Below are positions 7,925 to 15,547 of a stretch of 64,000 nucleotides of DNA, in pieces. This DNA comes from Chitinophagaceae bacterium. GTDB lineage: Bacteria; Bacteroidota; Bacteroidia; Chitinophagales; Chitinophagaceae. The position numbers and the translations under genes are program-made. The stretch lies in NCBI GenBank assembly GCA_019638615.1, contig JAHBTL010000023.1, positions 45,764-109,763 of the forward strand, in the 5' to 3' direction. A model generated the notes under the pieces. That model searched no databases. It was not told where the DNA came from and saw nothing but the letters and a program-made list of their open reading frames with translations. Within the stretch, counting starts at the first letter, position 1. The number at the start of each line of letters is the position of its first letter.

Positions 7925-8851
7925 TTGAAAATTGCACATTTATTAGGTCAGTACCTGCTACAGAATAAAACAATGAGGTTGCAGGGTTTAGGGGAGTTTA
8001 CAATGGAGAATTTCTACGACAATCCTTTTGAGCACGAAAAAGGAAAAGTTAAAATTCCCGATAATGCCATCAAATTTACCCCCAATAAGAAATGCGGAGA
8101 AGATGCGGATTTAATTGAATTCATATCAAAACATACGGGAAAAATAAAACCGCTTGCGTCATCGGATCTTGAAGATTTCTTAAACATCGGCAATCAATTG
8201 CTCAATGTCAGCAAACAGTTTTATATTGAAGGGCTGGGTACGATGGTATTGGACGCAAATAATAATTTAAATTTCAGCCAGGGAAACGAGCTGGTTCCAG
8301 CCGCTGTTACGGAAGAGACGCTTTCCAAAAAGAAATATGAAATAAAAGAGAACGTCGATCCAGTATCTTTTACCGACGACGGACGTTCCGGCAGTGCAGG
8401 CAACAGTACAAGAAAGTTTTTGGTAACACTGCTTGTAGTAGCAGCATTAGCGCTTCTGGGATGGGGTGTATATTATTTTTACGATCAATGGCAAAGCAAA
8501 ACGAACTCTTCCATTCCACAGGATATACAACCTGTTTTACCCACCCCGGTTACGGCGCCCGATTCAACCATACCGAAATCAGCCAATGACAGTGTGAATA
8601 CCATCGGGGCTGACTCTGCAGCCGCACCTCCGTCTTACAAAGTAATTATTGAAACTTCTAAAAGAGCGCGGGCGCTGAAACGTCACCAGGATTTGCTTGA
8701 TATGGGTTATAAAGTAAACATGACTACAGAAGATTCGGTTACATTCAGCATATTTACCATTATTAACGGTCCCCTGTCAGACACTGCAAGAGTGAGGGAT
8801 TCCATTGCCCGCTTCTTTGGACGAAAAGTGATCATTGATACAAGTAAATAG
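7925..8851 (+). CDS. HU/CCDC81-type and SPOR-like transmembrane protein
   Basis: This 308-residue protein fits the Bacteroidota architecture of two N-terminal HU-like (CCDC81-type) domains, a transmembrane helix and a periplasmic SPOR-like peptidoglycan-binding domain. The first HU-like part holds LLGQYLLQNKTMRLQGLGEF and the second IGNQLLNVSKQFYIEGLGTM. The membrane span is near residues 163-184 (FLVTLLVVAALALLGWGVYYFY), followed by a Pro/Ser/Ala linker and a C-terminal domain of about 75 residues. A TTG start is used here because the first ATG would cut into the first HU-like domain. The protein could link chromosome or cytoplasm to the cell wall; that is inference. It is monocistronic. Confidence 0.8.
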   Translation: MKIAHLLGQYLLQNKTMRLQGLGEFTMENFYDNPFEHEKGKVKIPDNAIKFTPNKKCGEDADLIEFISKHTGKIKPLASSDLEDFLNIGNQLLNVSKQFYIEGLGTMVLDANNNLNFSQGNELVPAAVTEETLSKKKYEIKENVDPVSFTDDGRSGSAGNSTRKFLVTLLVVAALALLGWGVYYFYDQWQSKTNSSIPQDIQPVLPTPVTAPDSTIPKSANDSVNTIGADSAAAPPSYKVIIETSKRARALKRHQDLLDMGYKVNMTTEDSVTFSIFTIINGPLSDTARVRDSIARFFGRKVIIDTSK

Positions 8852-8955
8852 ATAACAATAGCTTATTAACAAGAATAACTTATATATAATTTACTAATTA
8901 CTAGTATATTTATATAAAATGGTTGTTATTTTCTATTCTTTTCAATGTACAAACA

Positions 8956-8984
8956 TTGATTTTTTGCAGGATTTCGTACCTTTG
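8956..8984 (+). promoter_or_regulatory. promoter of the 52-residue small gene
   Basis: A TTG at 8956-8958, an 18-base spacer and TACCTTTG at 8977-8984 match the Bacteroidota -33/-7 arrangement. Transcription should start near 8991, about 200 bases before the small gene. Confidence 0.65.
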
Positions 8985-8990
8985 CGTGAT

Positions 8991-9191
8991 CATTATCTGA
9001 TAACCAAACCTCATTACACTAACTGGCTTATGCGAATTGCATAATAATACCGCCCGCCTTGCCATAATAAAAACGCATTGCTCTTAAAGTTTTTTGTGAT
9101 TGTGATACATATGAGATGAGCATTCGGCTGAAAATGTGAAAATCCTGATTTAGCGGACCATCAGCAACCCGCTGTATTAAAACAATGACGT
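8991..9191 (+). promoter_or_regulatory. long structured 5' leader, class unknown
   Basis: About 200 bases separate the promoter from the small gene without an open frame of note. Two stems are visible: TTATGC/GCATAA (9028-9044) and AGCGG/CCGCT (9152-9173). The stretch GTGAAAATCCTGA followed later by AACCCGCTGTA loosely recalls the B12-box of cobalamin riboswitches, but the 5' and 3' partner elements are not evident. A cis-regulatory RNA is therefore possible but unproven. Confidence 0.35.
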
Positions 9192-9350
9192 ATGCAAGTA
9201 GAAACATGTATTAAAGATCTCACGTTTGATAAAGAGATAGTAAGCAAGCTGGAGGCCAGGAGGCTGGATATTGACGTGTTGTATGTTTACCTGATGAACG
9301 GGAAAATAAGCATGCAGGAATATTTGTACCTGTGTGGTGTGCAACAATAA
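9192..9350 (+). CDS. 52-residue small protein, unknown function
   Basis: The frame encodes 52 residues beginning MQVETCIKDLTFDKEIVSKL and ending CGVQQ. It is rich in charged and hydrophobic residues in a helical pattern (KEIVSKLEARRLDIDVLYVY) and has two cysteines, one near each end. There is no signal peptide. Evidence that it is real: a good promoter upstream, an intrinsic terminator 28 bases after the stop, and protein-like composition. It forms its own transcription unit with a 200-base leader. The family is not recognised; a small regulator or adaptor is possible. The leader could instead be the functional product. Confidence 0.55.
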   Translation: MQVETCIKDLTFDKEIVSKLEARRLDIDVLYVYLMNGKISMQEYLYLCGVQQ

Positions 9351-9377
9351 AATTTCAGCAACCTGATAAAAGTTACC

Positions 9378-9410
9378 AACCTCCGCGCAACAGCCGGGGG
9401 TTGTTTTTTA
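9378..9410 (+). terminator. intrinsic terminator after the small gene
   Basis: The stem AACCTCCG/CGGGGGTT (one G-T pair) has a 9-base loop and is followed by GTTTTTTA. It closes the transcript of the 52-residue gene. Confidence 0.75.
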
Positions 9411-9541
9411 GGTACACACAAACCACAAACCATAAACTTCAAACAATTTATAGTTCCTGGTTTTTTGTTTATAGTTGAGAAACCACAAACTATAAACTAC
9501 AAACCATTCAATCTCAAATCTCAAATCAAAATAGCTGACTG
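9411..9541. repeat. intergenic word-mosaic repeat
   Basis: Repeated words AACCACAAACCATAAAC, AACTATAAACTACAAACC and TCTCAAATCTCAAATCAAA fill the gap between the small-gene terminator and the ExbD-like gene end. They are the same families as at the other mosaic sites. No gene is visible. Confidence 0.6.
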
Positions 9542-9547
9542 CCATTC

Positions 9548-9943
9548 CTAATTCCCGCTTACAGAAGCTACGGCAGAGGCGCCTAATTTTTTAGCGGTCT
9601 GAAGCACTTTGTACACATCGCCCCAGTGGCCGGCAGTATCGGCATTTACTACTACAGAAGGTTTATCTGTTTCTTTGGAAAGCACCGCTTTCAGCTCATT
9701 TTCCAGGTCGTTGAGTGAAATCTTTTTTTGCCCGATATATGCCTGGTTATTTTTATCAATGGAAATTACTACGGTTTGTTTTGCCTTGGTATCACTTTTG
9801 CCCCTGGGAGCAGATACTTTAATTACATTGGGGTTGGCCAGGGTAGAAACGATCAGGAAGAACAGCAACAATATGAATAATATATCATTCAGCGCACCGG
9901 TATGTACCTCGCCATGATTTCGTAGCTTTTTTCTTAAATTCAT
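9548..9943 (-). CDS. ExbD/TolR-family biopolymer transporter
   Basis: This 131-residue inner-membrane protein has one N-terminal transmembrane helix (ILFILLLFFLIVSTLA, residues about 23-38) preceded by ALND, where an aspartate normally takes part in proton flow. The periplasmic domain follows and includes the family's V(V/I)NADTAGHWGDVYKVLQTAK segment. With the TolQ/ExbB homologue upstream it should form a proton-driven motor that energises outer-membrane transport through TonB or maintains the envelope through Tol. The gap between the two genes is 12 bases. A cognate TonB/TolA is not in this window, so which system it serves is open. Confidence 0.9.
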   Translation of the reverse strand: MNLRKKLRNHGEVHTGALNDILFILLLFFLIVSTLANPNVIKVSAPRGKSDTKAKQTVVISIDKNNQAYIGQKKISLNDLENELKAVLSKETDKPSVVVNADTAGHWGDVYKVLQTAKKLGASAVASVSGN

Positions 9944-9955
9944 TTTCGCTTTTTA

Positions 9956-10657
9956 TTATTTCGTTGGCTCCTGCAATACATCAATAAACTCAGCGCTGGC
10001 AGCTTCCATTTTATTTACGTTTTTATCCACCTGCGCATTCAGGTAATTATATCCCACGTATGCCAGCAATCCAATGATCAGCCCGGTAGCCGATGTTACC
10101 ATTTTGGTATATATACCACCTGCAATTGTGCTCAGTGTATATTCACCGGTGGAAGAAATACCGTAAAAAAGCTGCACCATCCCTACAATGGTTCCCAAAA
10201 AACCAAACATAGGGGCAATACCTGCTATTAACGACAACACGGAAATATTACGTTCCATTTTATAGATCTCCAGCTTACCTACGTTTTCCATGCTTTTCTC
10301 AATGGCTTCAATGGGTTTGCCTATACGCTGCAATCCCTTGTCGATCATTCTTGCAACAGGGTTGAACGTATTACGCGCCAGCGACCGGGCGGCTGTAACG
10401 TTCCCCGATACAATATGGTCGCGAATGATGCTCATAAAGTTATAGTCAACTTTTCCTGCATTGCGGATGGCTATCAATCTTTCAAAAAAGAAGAAAATAG
10501 CTACTACCAGCAACAAAGCCAGGGGAACCATGATCCATCCACCGGAAAGCAACAAATCCCAAAGACTAATAGTTGTACCGGGCTCAGGAATTCCGTGTTG
10601 AGCAGCGATCGCTTTGTTTACAGAATCAGTAGCAACCTGCAGAAAAAACAATTTCAT
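9956..10657 (-). CDS. MotA/TolQ/ExbB-family proton channel protein
   Basis: The protein has 233 residues from the ATG at 10657. Three membrane helices are visible: about residues 42-62 (MVPLALLLVVAIFFFFE), 140-165 (ISVLSLIAGIAPMFGFLGTIVGM) and 185-208 (ATGLIIGLLAYVGYNYL). GTIVGM and the following TSATGLIIGL are the conserved proton-channel core. It pairs with the ExbD/TolR homologue 12 bases downstream. An in-frame ATG at 10696 exists, but the -7 box at 10682-10689 lies downstream of it, so the shorter start is chosen. It should supply the stator channel of a TonB- or Tol-type motor. Confidence 0.9.
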   Translation of the reverse strand: MKLFFLQVATDSVNKAIAAQHGIPEPGTTISLWDLLLSGGWIMVPLALLLVVAIFFFFERLIAIRNAGKVDYNFMSIIRDHIVSGNVTAARSLARNTFNPVARMIDKGLQRIGKPIEAIEKSMENVGKLEIYKMERNISVLSLIAGIAPMFGFLGTIVGMVQLFYGISSTGEYTLSTIAGGIYTKMVTSATGLIIGLLAYVGYNYLNAQVDKNVNKMEAASAEFIDVLQEPTK

Positions 10658-10681
10658 ATTATAATTTTGTTGAAAGTGCGA

Positions 10682-10689
10682 CAAATGTA
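10682..10689 (-). promoter_or_regulatory. -7 promoter box of the ExbB/ExbD pair
   Basis: The minus strand reads TACATTTG, an exact TAnnTTTG match 25 bases upstream of the chosen ATG. It rules out the longer start at 10696. No clear -33 box is seen. Confidence 0.6.
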
Positions 10690-10858
10690 AGAACAATACA
10701 ACAACTTTAGTAAGTCCTTTGCCGAACGTGAAAATAGTGTGATTATTTTTTTATCAATCAGCTTCGTCTTTCTATTAACAATTCTTATAGATAATTGTAT
10801 GCAGCGAAAATGAAGGAAGCGGCTACGCAGGCGCATAAAAAGAAAAAGTAAAGCCGGT

Positions 10859-11368
10859 TCAGGACATGATTTTTTTAGCTTCAAACTTCAATGCATCCAA
10901 CACTACCGTATGCAAAGACGTTTTGGGATCGGCATCCAGCAAATCCAGCACCCGTTTCCCCAGGTCCAGTCCGCTCGAACCAGGAGGTAGTGTATTCATT
11001 AATTGGTGGAGAATAAAAATGTTCTGTTCTTTAAGACTGCTTACCGCCTGCCAGGCCTGTCCGGAAACATACAACTGCTGGGAAAGATTATAGTCGTATT
11101 CCTGCCTGATGTTTTCTGTCAGCAACCCCTGGTATGCGATGGCATTCATATCGCCCGGCTGTACTCTCGACACCAGGTTACGCAATGCAATACGTTCTGC
11201 CAGTATTACCAGTCTTTCATAAGCCTGCAGTTGCAAAGCCTTATCATACGGCGGCGTTTTTTCCTCTTTTTTTATACCTTTTATGTCGCTCCGGTATACC
11301 AGGAGGTACACTCCAAAAACCGCCACAACAATTACAATAGCCAGGATAATGATGGTACTGTTGTCCAT
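10859..11368 (-). CDS. N-terminally anchored conserved protein, unknown function
   Basis: This 169-residue protein has one N-terminal transmembrane helix (IIILAIVIVVAVFGVYLLVY, residues about 5-24) and a soluble, mostly helical remainder on the cytoplasmic side by the positive-inside rule. Visible segments include YERLVILAERIALRNLV and the C-terminal TVVLDALKFEAKKIM. I do not recognise a catalytic motif. It looks like a conserved Bacteroidota protein rather than a chance frame. A TATTTTTG box 25 bases upstream gives it its own promoter, and the ExbB gene lies about 200 bases further on with a separate promoter. Confidence 0.75.
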   Translation of the reverse strand: MDNSTIIILAIVIVVAVFGVYLLVYRSDIKGIKKEEKTPPYDKALQLQAYERLVILAERIALRNLVSRVQPGDMNAIAYQGLLTENIRQEYDYNLSQQLYVSGQAWQAVSSLKEQNIFILHQLMNTLPPGSSGLDLGKRVLDLLDADPKTSLHTVVLDALKFEAKKIMS

Positions 11369-11392
11369 ATTTTTATTTTATGGTAGTATAAA

Positions 11393-11400
11393 CAAAAATA
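11393..11400 (-). promoter_or_regulatory. -7 promoter box of the anchored protein gene
   Basis: The minus strand reads TATTTTTG, an exact TAnnTTTG match 25 bases before the ATG at 11368. No -33 box is obvious. Confidence 0.45.
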
Positions 11401-11435
11401 AGCGTATTGTGTTGTGTAAGAAGGGTAAACTCTTT

Positions 11436-11806
11436 AAAATTTATGGTTGATGGTTGAAATAGCTATCAGCTATGGGCTGTGGGCTGTCAGGTATCAGGTA
11501 AGAGTCCAGGTTTATAGTTTTTTGTTTGTGGTTGAGACTGCAGGCTATTGCTTTTTGAACCACAAAGCCACGAAGGCACAAAGGTACACCAAGGATATTC
11601 CGGCTGTCAGATATCAGTTTATTATTTATAGTTTTTAGTTACCATAAACAACAAACCCGAAACTATAAACCTCAAACTCCTAACCTGAAACAAAGGTTTA
11701 AGACGGAAGGTATAGGGTATAGAACATAAACCCGAAACCACAAACTGCGACAGCCATCAAATCTCAAATCTCAAATTTCAAATAACCGTAACCTGAAACC
11801 TGCAAC
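11436..11806. repeat. long intergenic word-mosaic repeat
   Basis: The 370-base stretch contains most word families seen in the window: ATGGTTGATGGTTGA, CTATCAGCTATGGGCTGTGG, GCTGTCAGGTATCAGG, AAACAACAAACCCGAAACT, AACCACAAACTGCG, ATCTCAAATCTCAAATTTC and AACCTGAAACCTGCAACTT. It fills the gap between the anchored protein gene and the Lrp gene. No gene or promoter is seen inside. Confidence 0.65.
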
Positions 11807-11808
11807 TT

Positions 11809-12306
11809 TCAATGCACCAGCTGATGTGTTTGTTTGATGATGCCCATTACAAATACGCTCTGCACGTTCCCGATATTTTCCGCTTCGCTTAGCTTGTTAA
11901 CGTGAAAATTGTAATAGTCTTCCATGTTTTCGGTCACTACTTTCAGCATAAAATCAAAATCGCCGGATATATTGTAACACTCGATCACTTCATTCATTTC
12001 CCGGATGGATTTTATAAACCGGGCGCCCGCTGTTTTGTTATGCTGCTTTAAGGATACGTAACAAATCACCATCAGCCCTTTCTTCACCTTCGCATGGTCC
12101 AGCAAAGTGGCATACTGCCTTATGACGCCTGATTCTTCCATCCGCTTGATCCTTTCGTGCACCGGGGTGGTGCTGAGGTGTATCGCATCCGAAATTTCTC
12201 TTACCGTTATACGTGCGTTCTGCTGCAACAAACGTAAAATCGCCAGGTCCTTCTCATCCAGGTCTGCCGAGACAGGAGGTTTTTCTTTTTGAAGTATTTT
12301 TTTCAT
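11809..12306 (-). CDS. Lrp/AsnC-family transcriptional regulator
   Basis: This 165-residue regulator has an N-terminal winged helix-turn-helix (residues about 18-65, with LDEKDLAILRLLQQNARITVR-type opening and TTPVHERIKRMEESGVI as recognition region). The C-terminal RAM domain (about 80-155) binds amino acids and forms dimers or octamers. It is divergent from ahcY with 136 bases between starts, so control of that gene is plausible. Lrp-type proteins often sense leucine, methionine or other amino acids; the ligand here cannot be read from sequence. An in-frame lysine-rich extension precedes the HTH. Confidence 0.92.
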   Translation of the reverse strand: MKKILQKEKPPVSADLDEKDLAILRLLQQNARITVREISDAIHLSTTPVHERIKRMEESGVIRQYATLLDHAKVKKGLMVICYVSLKQHNKTAGARFIKSIREMNEVIECYNISGDFDFMLKVVTENMEDYYNFHVNKLSEAENIGNVQSVFVMGIIKQTHQLVH

Positions 12307-12396
12307 TACAAACAGGACATTTGTTCTTTAAAAATAGAAAAAAAATTATTTTATCCTGAATACTGATAATACTGCTAATATTTTGTTCTGGAACTG

Positions 12397-12404
12397 TAGC
12401 TTTG
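12397..12404 (+). promoter_or_regulatory. -7 promoter box of ahcY
   Basis: TAGCTTTG matches TAnnTTTG exactly and lies 38 bases before the ahcY ATG, in the divergent gap shared with the Lrp gene. A standard -33 box is not clear, which could mean an activator is used. Confidence 0.55.
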
Positions 12405-12442
12405 CAATTTAGATCACATTCTTATTACTTAAATAATTAAAT

Positions 12443-13768
12443 ATGTCAACTGTTTCCAAATCCATTGATTTTTCGTTACCGCATAAGGTAAAAGATATGA
12501 GCCTGGCCGCATGGGGACGCAAAGAAATCCGTTTAGCTGAAGCAGAAATGCCCGGACTGATGTCAATTCGTGAAGAATATAAAGGGCAACAACCCTTAAA
12601 AGGCGCCAGGATAGCGGGCTGCCTGCACATGACCATTCAAACTGCGGTGCTGATAGAAACTTTGATTGAGCTGGGAGCTGAAGTAAAATGGAGCTCCTGC
12701 AATATTTTCTCTACCCAGGATCATGCCGCTGCCGCCATAGCCGCTGCCGGCGTAGGCGTATTTGCATGGAAAGGGCAAACCCAGGAAGAAGCAGACTGGT
12801 GCATTGAGCAAACTTTATTTTTCGGCAGCGCCGACCGTCCTTTGAATATGATACTTGACGATGGAGGCGACCTTACCAATATGGTATTTGACAAATACCC
12901 CGAGCTGATACAACATGTAAAAGGATTAAGCGAAGAGACCACCACCGGGGTACACCGTCTGTACGAAAGAATGCAAAAAGGTACGCTCCCGGTTCCTGCT
13001 ATCAATGTAAATGATTCTGTAACCAAGTCGAAGTTTGATAACAAATACGGCTGCAAGGAAAGTCTTGTAGATTCTATCCGCCGCGCTACCGACGTAATGC
13101 TGGCCGGTAAAGTAGCTGTAGTGGGCGGATACGGCGATGTAGGCAAAGGATCCGCCGCATCGCTGGCCGGAGCAGGCTGCCGGGTAATAGTTACTGAAAT
13201 AGACCCGATATGCGCGCTGCAGGCCGCCATGGACGGCTACGAAGTAAAGAAGATGAAGGATGCGGTAAAAGAAGCCGACATCATCGTAACAGCAAGCGGT
13301 TGCCGCGACCTGATAACGGGAGAGCATTTTAAGCTGATGAAGGACAAAGCCATTGTATGCAACATTGGTCATTTCGACATTGAAATTGATGTTGCCTGGT
13401 TAAACAAAAATTACGGCAACACCAAAGACACGATTAAACCGCAGGTAGATATTTACAATGTTGATGGCAAAGACATCATACTGCTGGCTGAAGGCAGGCT
13501 GGTGAATCTTGGCTGCGCCACAGGGCATCCCAGCTTTGTAATGAGCAATTCTTTCAGCAATCAAACACTGGCACAGATTGAATTGTGGCTGCATCACAAA
13601 AACTACGAGAACAAAGTATATGTTCTTCCAAAACATCTTGACGAGAAAGTAGCCCGTCTGCACCTGAAAAAAATAGGTGTGGAACTTGACGAGCTTACCT
13701 CAACACAGGCTGAATACCTGGGCATTTCAAAAGAAGGCCCGTACAAGCCTGAACATTACAGGTATTAA
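12443..13768 (+). CDS. ahcY: adenosylhomocysteinase
   Basis: The enzyme splits S-adenosylhomocysteine into homocysteine and adenosine, relieving product inhibition of methyltransferases. It has 441 residues, normal for the family. Visible hallmarks are the substrate-side [21 protein letters not shown], the NAD-binding [11 protein letters not shown], the [16 protein letters not shown] segment, and the C-terminal KPEHYRY that reaches into the partner subunit's NAD site. It should work as a cytoplasmic tetramer with tightly bound NAD. A strong hairpin terminator lies 41 bases after the stop, so it is monocistronic. The divergent Lrp-family gene may regulate it. Confidence 0.97.
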   Translation: MSTVSKSIDFSLPHKVKDMSLAAWGRKEIRLAEAEMPGLMSIREEYKGQQPLKGARIAGCLHMTIQTAVLIETLIELGAEVKWSSCNIFSTQDHAAAAIAAAGVGVFAWKGQTQEEADWCIEQTLFFGSADRPLNMILDDGGDLTNMVFDKYPELIQHVKGLSEETTTGVHRLYERMQKGTLPVPAINVNDSVTKSKFDNKYGCKESLVDSIRRATDVMLAGKVAVVGGYGDVGKGSAASLAGAGCRVIVTEIDPICALQAAMDGYEVKKMKDAVKEADIIVTASGCRDLITGEHFKLMKDKAIVCNIGHFDIEIDVAWLNKNYGNTKDTIKPQVDIYNVDGKDIILLAEGRLVNLGCATGHPSFVMSNSFSNQTLAQIELWLHHKNYENKVYVLPKHLDEKVARLHLKKIGVELDELTSTQAEYLGISKEGPYKPEHYRY

Positions 13769-13808
13769 AATGGAATAGTTTTCAATGAAGCCTACCCAAA
13801 AGGTCGTC

Positions 13809-13850
13809 ATTGCTTCTCCTCTCCGAATATTCAGGGAGGAGAAGCAATTT
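13809..13850 (+). terminator. terminator of ahcY
   Basis: A perfect 13-bp stem, ATTGCTTCTCCTC with GAGGAGAAGCAAT, has a 14-base loop and a short T run after it. Confidence 0.7.
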
Positions 13851-13921
13851 CAGTTTTATGTTTATCAATTGGTCATAAAATTCAATTTGTTACTATATAA
13901 ATTCTGTCTTCCTTTCAATTA

Positions 13922-14004
13922 CAAGCCTTTGGCTTTTCTGTTACTTTTTTGCGGAAAAAAGTAACGCAAAAAGCCGCCCGAAATCGACTACGGCCGATTT
14001 CGGG
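13922..14004. repeat. double-hairpin intergenic repeat
   Basis: The first hairpin is GTTACTTTTTT-GCGG-AAAAAAGTAAC with an outer GGCTTTT/AAAAGCC stem (13931-13975). The second is CCCGAAATCG/CGATTTCGGG around an 8-base loop (13977-14004). This looks like the GTTACTTTTTTGC-type repeat widespread in Bacteroidota intergenic DNA. The rest of the 376-base gap holds only the two terminators. Confidence 0.7.
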
Positions 14005-14077
14005 AACTCCCTGATTAAGCTGTAATACTACTGTGAACTCAGCAACAGAACCCTGATATATTTACCATCATCTCCAC

Positions 14078-14110
14078 AAAAAAGCCTGCTGGATTTCAGC
14101 AGGCTTTTTT
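14078..14110 (-). terminator. terminator of the azurin-like gene (symmetrical)
   Basis: A perfect 14-bp inverted repeat AAAAAAGCCTGCTG / CAGCAGGCTTTTTT with a 5-base loop works in both directions. It lies 35 bases beyond the stop of the azurin-like gene. Confidence 0.85.
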
Positions 14111-14144
14111 AACAGTAACAGCTATCTTAATTCTTTTCGCTTAA

Positions 14145-14660
14145 CTATTCAACAATAAATTCACCTTTCATGAATCCATAGTGACCAGGGAAGCTGCAGA
14201 TAAAGGGGTAAGTTCCGGCAGCAGGAGCTGTAAACTCGATGGTATCGCTTTCACCACCTCCAATCAATTTAGTATGAGCAATTACGTTCGCTGCTTCAGA
14301 CTGGGGAAAATAGTCATTGTCTTTAGCATCTACAGCTTTCGCAGCAAAAGCCGCAACATCAGTGCCTGTGTTTAAAATTACCACGTTATGCCCCATTGCC
14401 TCTTTAGCCAGCTTACCGGAATGCTTCAAAGTAAGCGTAACTTTTTGGCCGGCTTTCGCGCGAAGCTCTTTTTTATCAAACTGCATTACATCGTTTCCTG
14501 TAATTTCCAGCATTGCGCCTTCTACGGCAGGAGTTGCGGCAGGCGTTTCAGCTTTAGGTTCTTCAGCAGCGGGCTGATCTGCTTTTTTGGAGTCATCTCC
14601 ACCACCGCATGCTGCAAGGCTAACAACAGCGGCAATCATTGCATACTTAATAATTTTCAT
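14145..14660 (-). CDS. azurin-like cupredoxin lipoprotein
   Basis: From the ATG at 14660 this encodes 171 residues. A type II signal peptide ends in LAACG at about residue 18, then comes an Ala/Pro/Glu-rich linker and a cupredoxin domain. Copper ligands expected for azurin are visible: His in KEAMGHNVVI, Cys in PFICSFPGHYGFM, then His and Met of the same segment. It should carry electrons on the periplasmic face or cell surface. A longer frame reaches 14843, but the promoter at 14678-14707 excludes it. The gene is monocistronic with a strong promoter and terminator. Confidence 0.93.
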   Translation of the reverse strand: MKIIKYAMIAAVVSLAACGGGDDSKKADQPAAEEPKAETPAATPAVEGAMLEITGNDVMQFDKKELRAKAGQKVTLTLKHSGKLAKEAMGHNVVILNTGTDVAAFAAKAVDAKDNDYFPQSEAANVIAHTKLIGGGESDTIEFTAPAAGTYPFICSFPGHYGFMKGEFIVE

Positions 14661-14677
14661 GACATTTAAAATTTTTG

Positions 14678-14707
14678 CAAATGTACGCCCCAAATCGGAA
14701 CGACAAA
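14678..14707 (-). promoter_or_regulatory. promoter of the azurin-like gene
   Basis: On the minus strand TTTG, an 18-base spacer and TACATTTG give a near-ideal Bacteroidota promoter, 17 bases upstream of the ATG at 14660. Confidence 0.8.
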
Positions 14708-14890
14708 GCCAAAAAAGAGAATTATATATAAAAAAACTAATAATCGAAGGCTTATCGCAGATTGTCACTATAATATCATTCAAAAAAAGGCTTTGACTTT
14801 TATACCAGCAGTAAAATACAGCCGTCAGCACTGCTATTTCCACTAAATTGCCTGTATCAAAAAAGCTTTTCCATCATTATATTATTGGCC

Positions 14891-15481
14891 ATGTCTGTTT
14901 TCAAAAATTACCTGCTGCAAAAAACGAGTATTACCGAAGATGAATATTCAAAAATTACTGAAAACCTCATTACCCGGAAAGTATCAAAGGGCGAAATACT
15001 CCTGCGGCAGGATAAAATTTGCAGTGAAGTTTATTTTGTACAGAGTGGCCTGCTCCGCTCCTATACCATAGACCATGCGGGCAAAGAACATATTATTCAA
15101 TTCGCGCCTGAAGAATGGTGGATTGGTGACAGGAACAGCTTTTATTTTAATGAACCCGCTTTATTTTTTATTGATTGCATTGAAGATTCAGAGCTGATGG
15201 TATTGAACCATCCTTTTTTTGATGCGGCCAATCTTATCCCTTCATTCAGTGATTTTAATACCAAAGTATTGCACAATCACATACGCACACTGCAAATCCG
15301 GTTGAATATGCTGGTAGCAGCCACTGCAGAAGAAAGATACCTTGATTTCATAGAACGCTATCCCAACCTTACCCTGAGAGTGCCTCAATGGATGATCGCT
15401 TCCTACCTGGGCATTACACCGGAGTCGCTCAGCAGGATAAGAAAAGAGCTTGCCAGGAAAAACTTCAAGCCTCATTCCTGA
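14891..15481 (+). CDS. Crp/Fnr-family transcriptional regulator
   Basis: This 196-residue regulator starts at the ATG MSVFKNYLLQ. A cyclic-nucleotide-binding-like beta barrel occupies residues about 10-125 (KGEILLRQDKICSEVYFVQSG). The C-terminal helix-turn-helix includes WMIASYLGITPESLSRIRKEL, residues about 165-186. No Fnr-type cysteine cluster is seen, and the cAMP pocket does not look classical, so the ligand may be something else. It lies 66 bases upstream of a pirin gene on the same strand. A promoter box just before that pirin suggests the regulator may control the pirin pair; this is inferred from position. Confidence 0.9.
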   Translation: MSVFKNYLLQKTSITEDEYSKITENLITRKVSKGEILLRQDKICSEVYFVQSGLLRSYTIDHAGKEHIIQFAPEEWWIGDRNSFYFNEPALFFIDCIEDSELMVLNHPFFDAANLIPSFSDFNTKVLHNHIRTLQIRLNMLVAATAEERYLDFIERYPNLTLRVPQWMIASYLGITPESLSRIRKELARKNFKPHS

Positions 15482-15520
15482 TTCTTATCACAAATCAAGA
15501 TGTTCCATCCCGGCTATTCC

Positions 15521-15528
15521 TAGCTTTG
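15521..15528 (+). promoter_or_regulatory. -7 promoter box of the first pirin gene
   Basis: TAGCTTTG matches TAnnTTTG exactly, 19 bases upstream of the pirin ATG at 15548. Confidence 0.5.
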
Positions 15529-15547
15529 CCCCTTAAACGATCATATT

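Noticed and set aside
8991-9191. Cobalamin riboswitch call for the leader
   Set aside because: Only short B12-box-like words are present; the flanking pairing elements are not recognisable, and the downstream gene has no known B12 link. It is kept as an unknown structured leader.
10658-10696. Longer start for the ExbB-type gene
   Set aside because: The -7 box at 10682-10689 is downstream of that ATG, so the transcript would not contain it. The N-terminal extension also has no family support.
14661-14843. N-terminal extension of the azurin-like protein
   Set aside because: A near-ideal promoter at 14678-14707 lies inside it, and the shorter start gives a proper lipoprotein signal.
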